DNA of 16,370 bases. Origin: Microscillaceae bacterium (GTDB lineage: Bacteria > Bacteroidota > Bacteroidia > Cytophagales > Microscillaceae). A program made the translations under genes and the position numbers. How positions within the stretch are numbered: the first letter of the stretch is position 1; each line of letters opens with the position of its first letter. The notes beneath the pieces are model-generated. The model was not told where the DNA came from, did not search any database, and was given only the letters and a program-made list of their open reading frames with translations. Location: positions 1 through 16,370 of the forward strand of contig DMXI01000369.1 in NCBI GenBank assembly GCA_003483885.1, given 5' to 3'. Positions 1 to 8,709 of this stretch are shown piece by piece.

Positions 1-2621
1 TGGTTTGTTTTTCTGATTTTATCCTTTTCTACTTTAGGATAATATGACCACCCCATAGATGTGACAAATTCATTGATAATTCCAGCCGTAATGTGGGCAA
101 TCATCCCCTCAGCACGGTCAATTTTTTTGTTAACATCTACAAATTCACGAATTTCTTCGGCAATCAAGCGGCGAATATGGAGCTTATCAAAACTGGTGAC
201 CATGCTGTCAAAGAGCTTTTGTAACTGAGTTTTTTCGAGTCCTTGTTCAATAAAAAACTCAAATTGATTGATATCCAGTTTGTTTTTGATCCAATGATTT
301 TTGGCTTCTTCAGCCAGGATGACCGAGTTATTTTGCAGGTCATGTAAATCACCATAAAAAAGTTCGTGTAGGTCTATGCCCTCTTTCTCCTTAAAATACT
401 TTTCGGTCTCTTCCAGACTATCCTCTTTATAGTCTTCCATGAGCACCGTGAGGTTTTCTTCGTAAGATTTGTTCAGATGGAGCCGCTTGCTGTAAGAGCG
501 CAATAAAATGTATTTATTGTAATCTTTTTTCTTCACCGTTTTTTCACTACGCAACAATACATGGTAAAACTCCAGGATTTCGTTTTCCGAAATGGTCAGG
601 TGCTCTATAAAACTGCCAAACAGGTAAGCATTTTCTCCAAATACGATACTCATTTTTCGGTGAATCGCAGCCCCTTCCTTATTTGCCTTAGTGATTTGTT
701 CGTCGGCTTGGTCGCTATGATAGTGTTTATCAAACTCTTCCTTGGCCTCAGCCAGAGCCTTGTTCAATACATTGATATAAATAGGCACACTCACCTGATT
801 GGTAGACAGTGGAGTAAGTTGTTGAATGATTAACTCACTGCCATCTTTACCAGGGACACTTGCCTCCAAAAAACTCTTCTCAGGGTTTTCGAATAAGCCT
901 TGAGAAGTTTGATGGAAATCTTTGAACTTCTTGAAATAGGCTTGATGATACTTTCGTTGCTTTTCATCTGCAAAGTAAGGGTTCGGATCCGTTTCATATA
1001 GGACAGACTTTACTTGCCCATCATATAAGTTTTCAGTGTATTCTATTAGGTTAGTTTGGTTAAAAGTACCGTCCGAACGCTCAAAATCTCGCAGGAGGTA
1101 ATAATTCTGAAACTTTACGACTTGACCATTTTTAATAACCCACTGATGCGGCCATTTTTTATCAGTCATAATCTCCTGACTTACCAAAGTACTGAACTGC
1201 GCCGCTACTCTCTCGGTAGGATCTTCGTTGGTAGCTCTTTCGGCAAAAAGCTGGGTATTCCACCAGGTAAATATTACAAAAAACGGAGGTACTGGAAGGT
1301 TTGCCAGGTTATGGGTACGTTCTTCGGGAGTAGTTCCTAAATTATAATGAATCCAGTTTTCTATCAGAGAAGGCATCTGAGGTACATCTGTTTTCACAGT
1401 TTTCACACAATAAGCCAGGGTATTTGTCTGAAAGTTGGTGGAGTAATAGTTAAATAAATAAGCCACCTTGCCTCGCAAGAGCATATTAGAGATATTTTCT
1501 TGTGACAACTCCGATAATTCAAACCTTGACCGAGCACCAGGAAAATCTATAATGTCTACATTTTTGATAAAATCCCGGTTTTCAATAGTACCTTTGGCTA
1601 CACTAAGAGTGATTTCGGCGGCCAACAAGCATAGCTTACCTGCGCCAATATCTATGAGACCTTGTTCGTTTTCTAATTGGATTTCAAATGTATGCGATTC
1701 TTCGAAAAAGTACTGGAGCAAGGTCACCACATTGACAATGCTTCGGCCACTGCTTCTAACAATGGCGTCAAACTTTACCCGAACAAACTTGCGAAACTTG
1801 AGTTTAGATAAGCAAGTCAATATAACGCTGAATACTTCACTGATTTCTGAATGGTGATTCCAGAGGATTTCTAACACTTGTACCCAATTGGCCTGAGCAA
1901 TGTATTTGATGTGGTCGGCCAAAAAATCCCAAAAGCCCATCTCTTTCAGGTTTTCCAAGAAATATTGTTGTTTATCCCAATACCTCTCTAGGTACTCTTT
2001 GATTTCATAAATATCATCATCAGACAATATTTCTTGGGTGGTTGGGGAGCGCAAACTTTTGATAAAATCGATATGCGCCTGAATTTTCTCTTTGTTAGAA
2101 AGCGTATTGCTGTCTTTAAATTCCGAGCCGTAAGTATCACAAAGAATGCACACTACATCTTTCGCATCAAACAATCGCACCTTTACCGGAAGTTTATTAG
2201 GGTCATCTTCCTGATCAGCCGTAAAACGGGTAACAGTGGCAGTAGCTTCTTTTCCTCCTCCTTCGGGATTGAGGTATACCAGAAAGTCAATTTCCTGCTC
2301 GTTTTGAATATTGCTGGCATTATCAGTGCCTTGATGGTTGTGTACCATCAGTTTATTTTCTTTGTTGTAGAGTAAGTTATTGGCCATGTATGATTTGCCC
2401 ACTTGGCTGGCGCCAAACAAAGCAATGGTAGGCTTGTTAGTCACTACTGCTTTGATTTTCTTCAATTGCCGACGATATTGTTTAATCTTATAATTGGTAT
2501 CAGCTTTATCTTCATCTTTCAGGTGTTGAGCCACCCATTGCACGCCTTCATTTACTACTGTGATCAATTCTTGGGTGTTTTTGGCAATATTTTCTAGCTT
2601 ATCTGATGAGATGCTTTCCAT
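1..2621 (-). CDS. srfC: SrfC-family dynamin-like P-loop GTPase (C-terminus beyond window)
   Basis: The minus-strand frame is open from an ATG at 2621 to the left edge, giving 873 residues with no stop. A P-loop GASQVGKS lies at residues 70-77, after a beta strand (PTIALF). Threonines at about 128-131 (ATATVT) fit a G2/switch I position, and VDIIDFPG at 355-362 is a DxPG G3 motif. A canonical NKxD G4 is not evident; the hydrophobic stretch FFVIFTWWN at 447-455 is the likeliest position. These motifs and the position right after srfB match the SrfC family (putative bacterial virulence factors with a dynamin-like GTPase domain). No signal peptide or membrane segment is seen, so the protein is probably cytosolic or peripheral to membrane. 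It starts 48 bases after the srfB stop with no terminator between, so the two genes are probably cotranscribed. About 228 residues separate G2 from G3, far more than in small GTPases. The family call is confident; the biochemical role is inferred. Confidence 0.85.
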   Translation of the reverse strand, partial: MESISSDKLENIAKNTQELITVVNEGVQWVAQHLKDEDKADTNYKIKQYRRQLKKIKAVVTNKPTIALFGASQVGKSYMANNLLYNKENKLMVHNHQGTDNASNIQNEQEIDFLVYLNPEGGGKEATATVTRFTADQEDDPNKLPVKVRLFDAKDVVCILCDTYGSEFKDSNTLSNKEKIQAHIDFIKSLRSPTTQEILSDDDIYEIKEYLERYWDKQQYFLENLKEMGFWDFLADHIKYIAQANWVQVLEILWNHHSEISEVFSVILTCLSKLKFRKFVRVKFDAIVRSSGRSIVNVVTLLQYFFEESHTFEIQLENEQGLIDIGAGKLCLLAAEITLSVAKGTIENRDFIKNVDIIDFPGARSRFELSELSQENISNMLLRGKVAYLFNYYSTNFQTNTLAYCVKTVKTDVPQMPSLIENWIHYNLGTTPEERTHNLANLPVPPFFVIFTWWNTQLFAERATNEDPTERVAAQFSTLVSQEIMTDKKWPHQWVIKNGQVVKFQNYYLLRDFERSDGTFNQTNLIEYTENLYDGQVKSVLYETDPNPYFADEKQRKYHQAYFKKFKDFHQTSQGLFENPEKSFLEASVPGKDGSELIIQQLTPLSTNQVSVPIYINVLNKALAEAKEEFDKHYHSDQADEQITKANKEGAAIHRKMSIVFGENAYLFGSFIEHLTISENEILEFYHVLLRSEKTVKKKDYNKYILLRSYSKRLHLNKSYEENLTVLMEDYKEDSLEETEKYFKEKEGIDLHELFYGDLHDLQNNSVILAEEAKNHWIKNKLDINQFEFFIEQGLEKTQLQKLFDSMVTSFDKLHIRRLIAEEIREFVDVNKKIDRAEGMIAHITAGIINEFVTSMGWSYYPKVEKDKIRKTN

Positions 2622-2669
2622 AAATTGTTCGTTTTCTTGTCAGGTATTTTCGAATAGTTAAATAGATAA

Positions 2670-5600
2670 TTATTTGATGTTTAGAATAAATTCCCCAGTA
2701 TCCAGCCAATACCCTTTTTCTTCTGGCAGTGTCATTACATTGGCCGACAAAAAACGTCTGGATAATTCGTTGCGTTTGGCATCCTTTATTCTATCTATCT
2801 CGATTTTCTCTTTGCTTTCAGAGCGATTACGTTTGAGTTTTACCTTGAGCGGCATTCGGTTTTTGATGTTATTTTTATACTCTTCGATGGCCTCTGACAG
2901 CTCGTTGGGTTTGTTGCCCAATTCGGGTTGCCTTTCCAACATTTTTTGGAGAATGGCTTCGTTGTTAAAATCAAGCTTGTATATGGGACGACCCTTGTAG
3001 TTTTTATTAGGTAATTGCTTGTATCCTAAAATCATTGGGAGGGTGTGTATTTCAACTTCATAACTGTGCTCATCAGGGGTGAGAAAAATTTCATCTATAT
3101 TTTGTGTGTACTTATCCAGCAAACCGATATAGTCGGAGGTGGAGATAAGATGGCGCTTCAAAAGGGTAGTATTGAGCCTAAATCCATCTAACTTATCTAT
3201 TTTTCCACCCATCAAAGCAATCAAAGCACCTACTGCAACGATGGTTTTGGGGTCCTCGAAGTAGCCTAATTCATCGGCAAAGGGATACCAACTACCTACT
3301 CGGTAATTGTTCAAGGTAATGATACGTTCAGGTGAAACGGGGTAATACTTGATGAACATTTCCCTGATTTTGGGTAAGGTAGTAGGTTTGCCCGCCAGCA
3401 GTACAAAATCACAACCATAAGCGGACATAATTACGGAGATTTGCTTGAGTAAGGGGTCAAATGTAGTCTCTAAAATAGAATACACCCGCTCCTTTGACAA
3501 ATTCCACTTGATGTCTTCAAACTTGAGTGGAGCAAAGTGGGCATTGAAATAATTCATCAAATCTTGGTTGGGTGGAGTTGTCGGAAACAATTCTTCAAAA
3601 CCTACCACTTCATAGGGTTTACCCTTAGATGCGTGCTCCAGGTAACGCAAGGCAATTGGTACTGCTACTTGCACGATGAAGTTTTTACGATACATGCGAG
3701 CCATATAGCCTTGCTTATTGCTATCAAGCCCAAAGAAGTTGCGCATCTTTTTGGGAACATCCTCTACTCCAGCTTTAATAGCGGCGTTCTCAATTACCCC
3801 GATGGCTCCATATTCCTCTGGTTTGGTACTTTTGCCTTCTAGTACGATCTGTTGCACGATTTCTTTCAGCAAATCGTCTCCCGCCAGATTAAAACTTTCC
3901 CAATACAAGGGATAAGGTTTAATAACTGCTTGAGATTGCCCTTTGGCATATTGATAACTACAAATCATGAGATCAGTAGTACCACCTCCAATATCTACCG
4001 AACCAATCGTAATGGCATTCTCTTCAGTCCCTGGCTCTTCACCCAAATCATCCCGTTTTTTGCCATATATATCAAAGAAAATATTGGCTTTATTTAAATA
4101 TCGTTGAGAGATTTCGGCATACAAAAACACCAGTTGTCCACAGGTGGCTTCATCATAAATCCAATCTTTACGTTCCTTGACGAGAGAAAGGTTTTTGGCT
4201 AGCTCCTTAGGAGCAGGTATAACTTTGATGTCTGGTTTGCCTTCAGAGTGATGGTTGTGAGTGTTAAAAATACGATCGAGCGTAATCAAAGCCTCATCAG
4301 CACACTTTCTGAGTAATACTTGCTCTTTTTGAATAATAGAAGTAGGACAAGTAATGGTAATTCTTCGGAGCTTACGAGGTTTTTCGGGGTTTCCATGACG
4401 ATAACGAAATTCAAATGAGTTGATTTGAGAAAAAGCCTGGGCCAGAATTTCAATATAGACAAAAGTCATCAGTGACTTTCGTGAGTAATTGGGCGTGCTA
4501 CCAAAGTTACCATCATAAGCATAGCTTCCATCACTCTTAAACTGAGTGGTAATCTCTACAAGCGATACGTCGCGACTCTCGGTTTGCCCATAAAGATTTA
4601 CAAATTCCCAGGATAAAGAAAAAGCGTCATCATCCCATAAATATCGCTTCGGACTCGAGTAATGGTTGGCTGTTTCTTTCCCTTTTTCTTTGTCTAGATT
4701 GTGTTTGCTGATAATCTGCGAGGCTTCTTCTCCCAGTCGTAACAAACTGGGCCATATAAAATTGCGATAGTCGCTTTTCATCTCCTGAAGAACTGAGACA
4801 AACTTTTTTTCTCGTCTATCTTCGTTGTTTTCATCTTCTACCAGAAACATGGCATCAAATCGAGTCTCTACAAAAGCCAAACGCATAGAGAAAGGATTTT
4901 GGTATTCCTTCTCAGGATTGGATAAATTTTGGAGTTTGAGCTTCTCGACCGAGTTAAAATTGAATGTGGAAGCATTGTTTTCGCTAGGGCTTTCAAATAG
5001 CAGCCCACAAGTGTTGGCATTACCCACATCGAGCACCAAGTCTACATCTACTGCGGATTGGTTATGATCATATACTACTACTTCAGGAAACTTATGAGTA
5101 GCTTCAAAGTATTTGAGCATGTAAATGAACAATCCTACATATTTTAATTGGGGGAACTCACCATGCAGCTGCTCCATTGTTTTGCCTTCTCTTTTGAGAT
5201 AAATCCCCTGGATGTAGCTAAAAATCCATTCTCCTCCGTAAGCTCCGTTCAAAAAGTTCAATAGATAATCTTCATTGTTACAAAGGCCAAAAACTTTGTT
5301 TTTATCTTGTAGCTTCAGGGCGTTGTCCTCAACATCGCTTTCATCAATTTTGGTATCAAAGGCCAAAATCACCTTGTAAGTTTTCACCTTATCCTTTTTG
5401 CCAGAGGTTTGTTTAAGCATCATCCTGGCCCAGGCAAACGGCCCTCGCATGGTTTTTCCTACATCATTTTTCCTAAAATAGGGCACTGGTAGCCAAATGT
5501 GTTCACCTTGTTTTGAAGCAAATACCTCCAGGCTGTCTAATATATCACTTAAGCTATAATACTCATCGTCTTCGTTGAGCGCCAACCCTTTGATCTCCTG

Positions 5601-5819
5601 AAGGTTATACACACCATCCTGTACATGGTGCTCATGTACCGCTTTGGTAATCCAAATGTCGTCATCTGGCAAAAGGCGAGCATATTCAGTAGTAACCCCA
5701 GTAGGCTTTAGGTCTTCAAAAAATCCCTGAGTGGGTATTACATCATCGTCATTAGGATTGATGGCCAGATCAAATTTGTAGAACTGAATGCCTGAATTGG
5801 CAATTAGTGAGATGTTCAT
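2670..5819 (-). CDS. srfB: SrfB-family protein with actin/Hsp70-like ATPase fold
   Basis: The protein has 1049 residues. Residues 1-255 are a family-specific N-terminal region. LVLDVGNANTCGLL at 261-274 resembles the phosphate-1 loop of the actin/Hsp70/FtsA superfamily. VDIGGGTTDL at 608-617 is a textbook phosphate-2 motif. LLAGKPTTLP at 807-816 matches the adenosine-binding segment, and VAVGALIAL at 861-869 fits the connect-2 helix. The order, spacing and roughly 1000-residue length match SrfB, the middle gene of Salmonella srfABC. The C-terminal 170 residues are charged, with a Lys/Arg-rich stretch near 990-1030. No signal peptide is seen, so it is likely cytosolic. The ATG at 5819 has no competing upstream start. 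The gene is followed closely by srfC and preceded by about 395 noncoding bases, so it probably has its own promoter. Family assignment is strong. ATP binding is predicted from motifs; filament formation or a specific function is not shown by the sequence. Confidence 0.9.
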   Translation of the reverse strand: MNISLIANSGIQFYKFDLAINPNDDDVIPTQGFFEDLKPTGVTTEYARLLPDDDIWITKAVHEHHVQDGVYNLQEIKGLALNEDDEYYSLSDILDSLEVFASKQGEHIWLPVPYFRKNDVGKTMRGPFAWARMMLKQTSGKKDKVKTYKVILAFDTKIDESDVEDNALKLQDKNKVFGLCNNEDYLLNFLNGAYGGEWIFSYIQGIYLKREGKTMEQLHGEFPQLKYVGLFIYMLKYFEATHKFPEVVVYDHNQSAVDVDLVLDVGNANTCGLLFESPSENNASTFNFNSVEKLKLQNLSNPEKEYQNPFSMRLAFVETRFDAMFLVEDENNEDRREKKFVSVLQEMKSDYRNFIWPSLLRLGEEASQIISKHNLDKEKGKETANHYSSPKRYLWDDDAFSLSWEFVNLYGQTESRDVSLVEITTQFKSDGSYAYDGNFGSTPNYSRKSLMTFVYIEILAQAFSQINSFEFRYRHGNPEKPRKLRRITITCPTSIIQKEQVLLRKCADEALITLDRIFNTHNHHSEGKPDIKVIPAPKELAKNLSLVKERKDWIYDEATCGQLVFLYAEISQRYLNKANIFFDIYGKKRDDLGEEPGTEENAITIGSVDIGGGTTDLMICSYQYAKGQSQAVIKPYPLYWESFNLAGDDLLKEIVQQIVLEGKSTKPEEYGAIGVIENAAIKAGVEDVPKKMRNFFGLDSNKQGYMARMYRKNFIVQVAVPIALRYLEHASKGKPYEVVGFEELFPTTPPNQDLMNYFNAHFAPLKFEDIKWNLSKERVYSILETTFDPLLKQISVIMSAYGCDFVLLAGKPTTLPKIREMFIKYYPVSPERIITLNNYRVGSWYPFADELGYFEDPKTIVAVGALIALMGGKIDKLDGFRLNTTLLKRHLISTSDYIGLLDKYTQNIDEIFLTPDEHSYEVEIHTLPMILGYKQLPNKNYKGRPIYKLDFNNEAILQKMLERQPELGNKPNELSEAIEEYKNNIKNRMPLKVKLKRNRSESKEKIEIDRIKDAKRNELSRRFLSANVMTLPEEKGYWLDTGEFILNIK

Positions 5820-6214
5820 TGCTTGTTGTGTTTGTAAAGTATACCTTAGGCACTTTGTAAACTTGAGGGATTACTGGTATTCAGACTTCACATGACCCAT
5901 GATTGCGGATATGCTATGAGGGCTTACCTAAATGCACTTTACCAGGATTAGAATTTGAGTAATAAGAGTATATATTTTGATACCTGCCAACAAATATGGT
6001 AATGCTTCGCCAGAGGATTTGAAAAGGTTCTAATTTGGTGTTTAGATCTTTATTAGTATTAAAATAAACCCCAAATAAAACTTTTACATACTACAAAACT
6101 CAAACAAGGATTCCATTTACATTGTACTCGGATGAATTCGTTCGTTAAAGTCCAAAATAAATTTTAATAAAGCAAATCTCATTTGTTTTATTAGAGTGTA
6201 ACAATGCTTCCATC
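5820..6214. other. Intergenic region between srfB and the 738-residue gene
   Basis: This stretch of about 395 bases is AT-rich, and I find no convincing coding sequence in it on either strand. Its right end holds the hairpin at 6165-6193 that probably terminates the gene at 6215-8431. The srfB promoter should lie here, reading leftwards, but I could not find a clear Bacteroidota promoter (TTTG and TAnnTTTG at about 19 bases spacing). A small RNA or long leader cannot be excluded. Confidence 0.5.
6165..6193 (-). terminator. Probable AT-rich hairpin terminator
   Basis: A near-perfect inverted repeat of 13 bp (left arm 6165-6177, right arm 6181-6193, loop CTC) has a single G-T wobble. It lies 22 bases past the stop of the 738-residue gene. 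On the minus strand the stem is followed by an A/T-rich stretch with T runs. Position and shape fit a terminator for that gene. The stem is almost all A-T, so it would be weak and might allow read-through into srfB. Confidence 0.5.
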
Positions 6215-8431
6215 TTACAGAATACTTATTCCTATTCTGTGTAACGCACGACTTAATGGGGGCATAATTTTTATTTTTTTTAATATCTCTTTGTCGGCTT
6301 TGAGAAACTCTTCAATATTGGCTTTATGAGAGTATCCGTGTAATATGGCACGCTCAAGTTCCTTAGTGATTTCCGGGATGCCTTTACTATTTTCCTTTAG
6401 ATAACAAGCACTCCTGAAAAATACCTCTCCCATGTTGATTTCCAAGCAGTTTTCTTGGCGTAAATCATTACGATTACTAATGATTTTGTTTTTATGACGA
6501 GGAAAAGTGATCAAGTTATTGGTGTGACCAGTCAAAGCTTGTTTTATTTCGGCAGGTAGGCGTGTTTCCTCGGTTTCGGGTAGCTCTATAAATTCTGCCT
6601 GAGGGTTTTCTATGTAATCTAAACCCAAATATTGTAAAATGACCCTTCCAGCCACTGGCCGATTGATTTCTCGAGAGGTGACAAATGCGTAGACTCCCAC
6701 AAAAATATGCCCTTCTTTGGGGATACTTTCCAAATCAGTGGTCTTGACATAGTAACTGATTTCACGACGTACACCATCTTCCTCTCCACTTATTTGGAGA
6801 TGTAGATTCTGGTGCCCTATATCCTCTATATAACCCCGCAAGCTTTGAGTACCTGCTACTTGTTTTTGCCCCCAATAAAGTATTTGATGAAAATGGTTGA
6901 TTTGTATGATGTTGCGTGCGATCCCTTTGATGCCATTGTCCTGTTGCAGATAAAAATAAGCGGCATAGTTTCCTGCGTATTTGCACGCCTTATAGTGAGG
7001 ATCGCTTTCTACGTCTTCTCCTTTGTTTTGGAAAGTATTGTAATAAGAAAGGTCTTTTTGGGTAGTGTATTTTTGTCTTCCAATCAAAAAGTTTCCCAAA
7101 ATTACGTCGTGTTTGTTTTCAATATTGAGTTTATTCAAGGGGACAGGTTCGTACTCCATAGATTCAAAGGATTGAATTTCGGTCTTTTCAAGTATAAAGC
7201 ATCCTTGATCAAGTGACCTGGAGGTGCGTTGGTGGGTAGTATAAAAGCCAATTAAGCGATTAGCTGGTTCAGGCGTAGTCCCTTTGAATATGAGTAAAAA
7301 TAATATTTTATTTTTATTCTGACACATCAATACTGGGAGGTAATCTTCATTATAAAAATGTTGGTTTAAGATTTTGCCAGTGTAATTATTGCGTTTGTTT
7401 TTTACTCTTAGCCTAGACTCTAATTGATTAGTTTTAGGGTTTTTGTAGATTTCAAACGGATATTTTTTTATTAATAAGTCGCTATACTGAGGAGCATCTC
7501 GAAAGGGTATGTCGTGATCTAAATATGAGCCGCTAATCTGTAAAAAGTACCTCCCTTCATATTTTGCTTGAGCCTCATAATCTGGGCGTAGGTTTAGCTC
7601 CAAATCGCGTAGATCAAAGGCTTTGGAAGTACCATGAATAAACAAGGGTTCTATATCGGGAATTGTAGATTGGATGGGATTTGTAGGGTTGTACAAATAA
7701 TACAAAATTTTGGCAGGAATGGTATCATGGTCTTGGTTCCTTCCTGGGTTTTCTGGGAATACAATCACATCGTGCTTGTTATCAATTGCTTTGGGTATCC
7801 TTTGAAGCACCATAGTACCGGAATAAGGCTTTCCTGTATTGTCTATGTTGGTGTACAAGCCTTGTACTGTTACCAAGTGTGGGTTGTTGATGCCTAAGTA
7901 CAACACTATAGTAAGTACCAAAGGTTCATCGTTGTGAGATACCAATAGAGTGTGGCCATGAGATATAGGATTGGCGTCCAGTGGACTGTTTTCTATTAAT
8001 TTACCATCTCGGTTGATGTAAGTGAGTTTTGCAGCAGGCTGAAAATGCATGTCTATGACCAATTTTGAGACTTGTACTCCCTCGTCGTGGATATCCAAAT
8101 TATATACCCAATAGGTACCATTAAGTTCAAGTTCTGATAGGGTGAAATCACGCTTGATAGGGTGATTGTCATCTGGATTTATTATTTCTATAGCTTGCTT
8201 GCTGTGTGTTGGAGTTGCCAAACGATCTCTTATCTGCTCAATTTTTTCTAAAAACCGTTTAGCTACTGCTAACTTTGCATGAGCTTTTTGCTTGGTAATC
8301 CAACCACCAGTTCTACTAAAGTATTTTTTGGCAAGTGTTTTATTATTGATTCCATATACCTTATCTAATTCGTCTAAAACCTGTTGGATATCAAATTGGT
8401 AACTGTTTCCTGTATTGGGATTTATAAGCAT
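6215..8431 (-). CDS. Unrecognised 738-residue protein with three related beta-rich segments, upstream of srfBC
   Basis: I do not recognise this family. An in-frame GTG at 8437 is possible, but the ATG at 8431 is preferred. Residues 1-75 are mostly helical and charged. Three segments of about 110-130 residues then share a plan: each opens with a Gly-aromatic motif (NGTYW at 104-108, EGRYF at 292-296, AGNYA at 486-490) and runs through alternating hydrophobic strands. Each closes with a Gly-x-Tyr strand (GLYTN 191, GFYTT 395, GVYAF 579) and a Gly-led hydrophobic strand (GTMVLQ, GCFILE, GRVILQ). Segments 1 and 2 are each followed by the linker NKHDVI (218-223 and 439-444). This suggests three tandem beta-barrel or lipocalin-like folds (inference). 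The last 120 residues are mixed helical. There is no signal peptide or membrane segment, so the protein is probably cytosolic. It occupies the place srfA has in other loci, but I cannot claim homology to SrfA. A role as sensor or adaptor for SrfBC is inferred from position only. Confidence 0.8.
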   Translation of the reverse strand: MLINPNTGNSYQFDIQQVLDELDKVYGINNKTLAKKYFSRTGGWITKQKAHAKLAVAKRFLEKIEQIRDRLATPTHSKQAIEIINPDDNHPIKRDFTLSELELNGTYWVYNLDIHDEGVQVSKLVIDMHFQPAAKLTYINRDGKLIENSPLDANPISHGHTLLVSHNDEPLVLTIVLYLGINNPHLVTVQGLYTNIDNTGKPYSGTMVLQRIPKAIDNKHDVIVFPENPGRNQDHDTIPAKILYYLYNPTNPIQSTIPDIEPLFIHGTSKAFDLRDLELNLRPDYEAQAKYEGRYFLQISGSYLDHDIPFRDAPQYSDLLIKKYPFEIYKNPKTNQLESRLRVKNKRNNYTGKILNQHFYNEDYLPVLMCQNKNKILFLLIFKGTTPEPANRLIGFYTTHQRTSRSLDQGCFILEKTEIQSFESMEYEPVPLNKLNIENKHDVILGNFLIGRQKYTTQKDLSYYNTFQNKGEDVESDPHYKACKYAGNYAAYFYLQQDNGIKGIARNIIQINHFHQILYWGQKQVAGTQSLRGYIEDIGHQNLHLQISGEEDGVRREISYYVKTTDLESIPKEGHIFVGVYAFVTSREINRPVAGRVILQYLGLDYIENPQAEFIELPETEETRLPAEIKQALTGHTNNLITFPRHKNKIISNRNDLRQENCLEINMGEVFFRSACYLKENSKGIPEITKELERAILHGYSHKANIEEFLKADKEILKKIKIMPPLSRALHRIGISIL

Positions 8432-8437
8432 AGTCAC

Positions 8438-8709
8438 GGGGCATTTTGTTCGTAAATATTCAGTTGATAATTTCCTCTTTTAAAAGGGTTTTTCCTAATT
8501 TTATTCAATTTTTTTTCAACATATTGTCAATTCTCAGTAATTTTTCAACACTTTGGCAACAATGCTAAAACCTTTGGAAAACCTCCATTTCACCCATAAT
8601 TTTCTCCAAATCTCCTCGTAATTTGTTTGATGATGCTTTAAAAAAAGGTCATCAGATTCTCTCATTCTAAAAGTGTTATTGATTGTTTTGTGACTTTTTA
8701 CTATGAATT
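8438..8709. promoter_or_regulatory. Divergent intergenic control region
   Basis: About 270 AT-rich bases lie between the 738-residue gene (leftwards) and the membrane-protein gene (rightwards). No convincing open frame is present. It must hold the promoters for both directions, but no clean TTTG/TAnnTTTG pair was identified on either strand. It contains the direct repeat pair listed separately. A shared control region would be consistent with joint regulation of both blocks (inference). Confidence 0.5.
8512..8559 (+). repeat. Pair of 19-base direct repeats, possible operator
   Basis: Two copies at 8512-8530 and 8541-8559 share TTTTTCAACA or a close match, then a TTG-CAA core, with 3 mismatches in 19 bases. 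The copies start 29 bases apart, about three helical turns, which would suit a dimeric regulator bound to one face. In AT-rich DNA such similarity can arise by chance, so confidence is low. Confidence 0.3.

Noticed and set aside
561..2597. Several plus-strand open frames of 64-129 codons
   Set aside because: They lie opposite the continuous 873-codon srfC frame, which has clear GTPase motifs. Their translations show no family features.
2674..5067. Plus-strand frames opposite srfB
   Set aside because: They are antisense shadows of a well-supported 1049-residue gene and show no motif of their own.
6762..7897. Open frames in other phases and strands within the 738-residue gene
   Set aside because: The long minus-strand frame has consistent protein-like composition and internal repeats. 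The others are short and overlap it fully.
8437..8437. GTG start for the 738-residue protein
   Set aside because: An ATG lies two codons downstream at 8431 and is the more usual start. Nothing in the upstream bases favours GTG.
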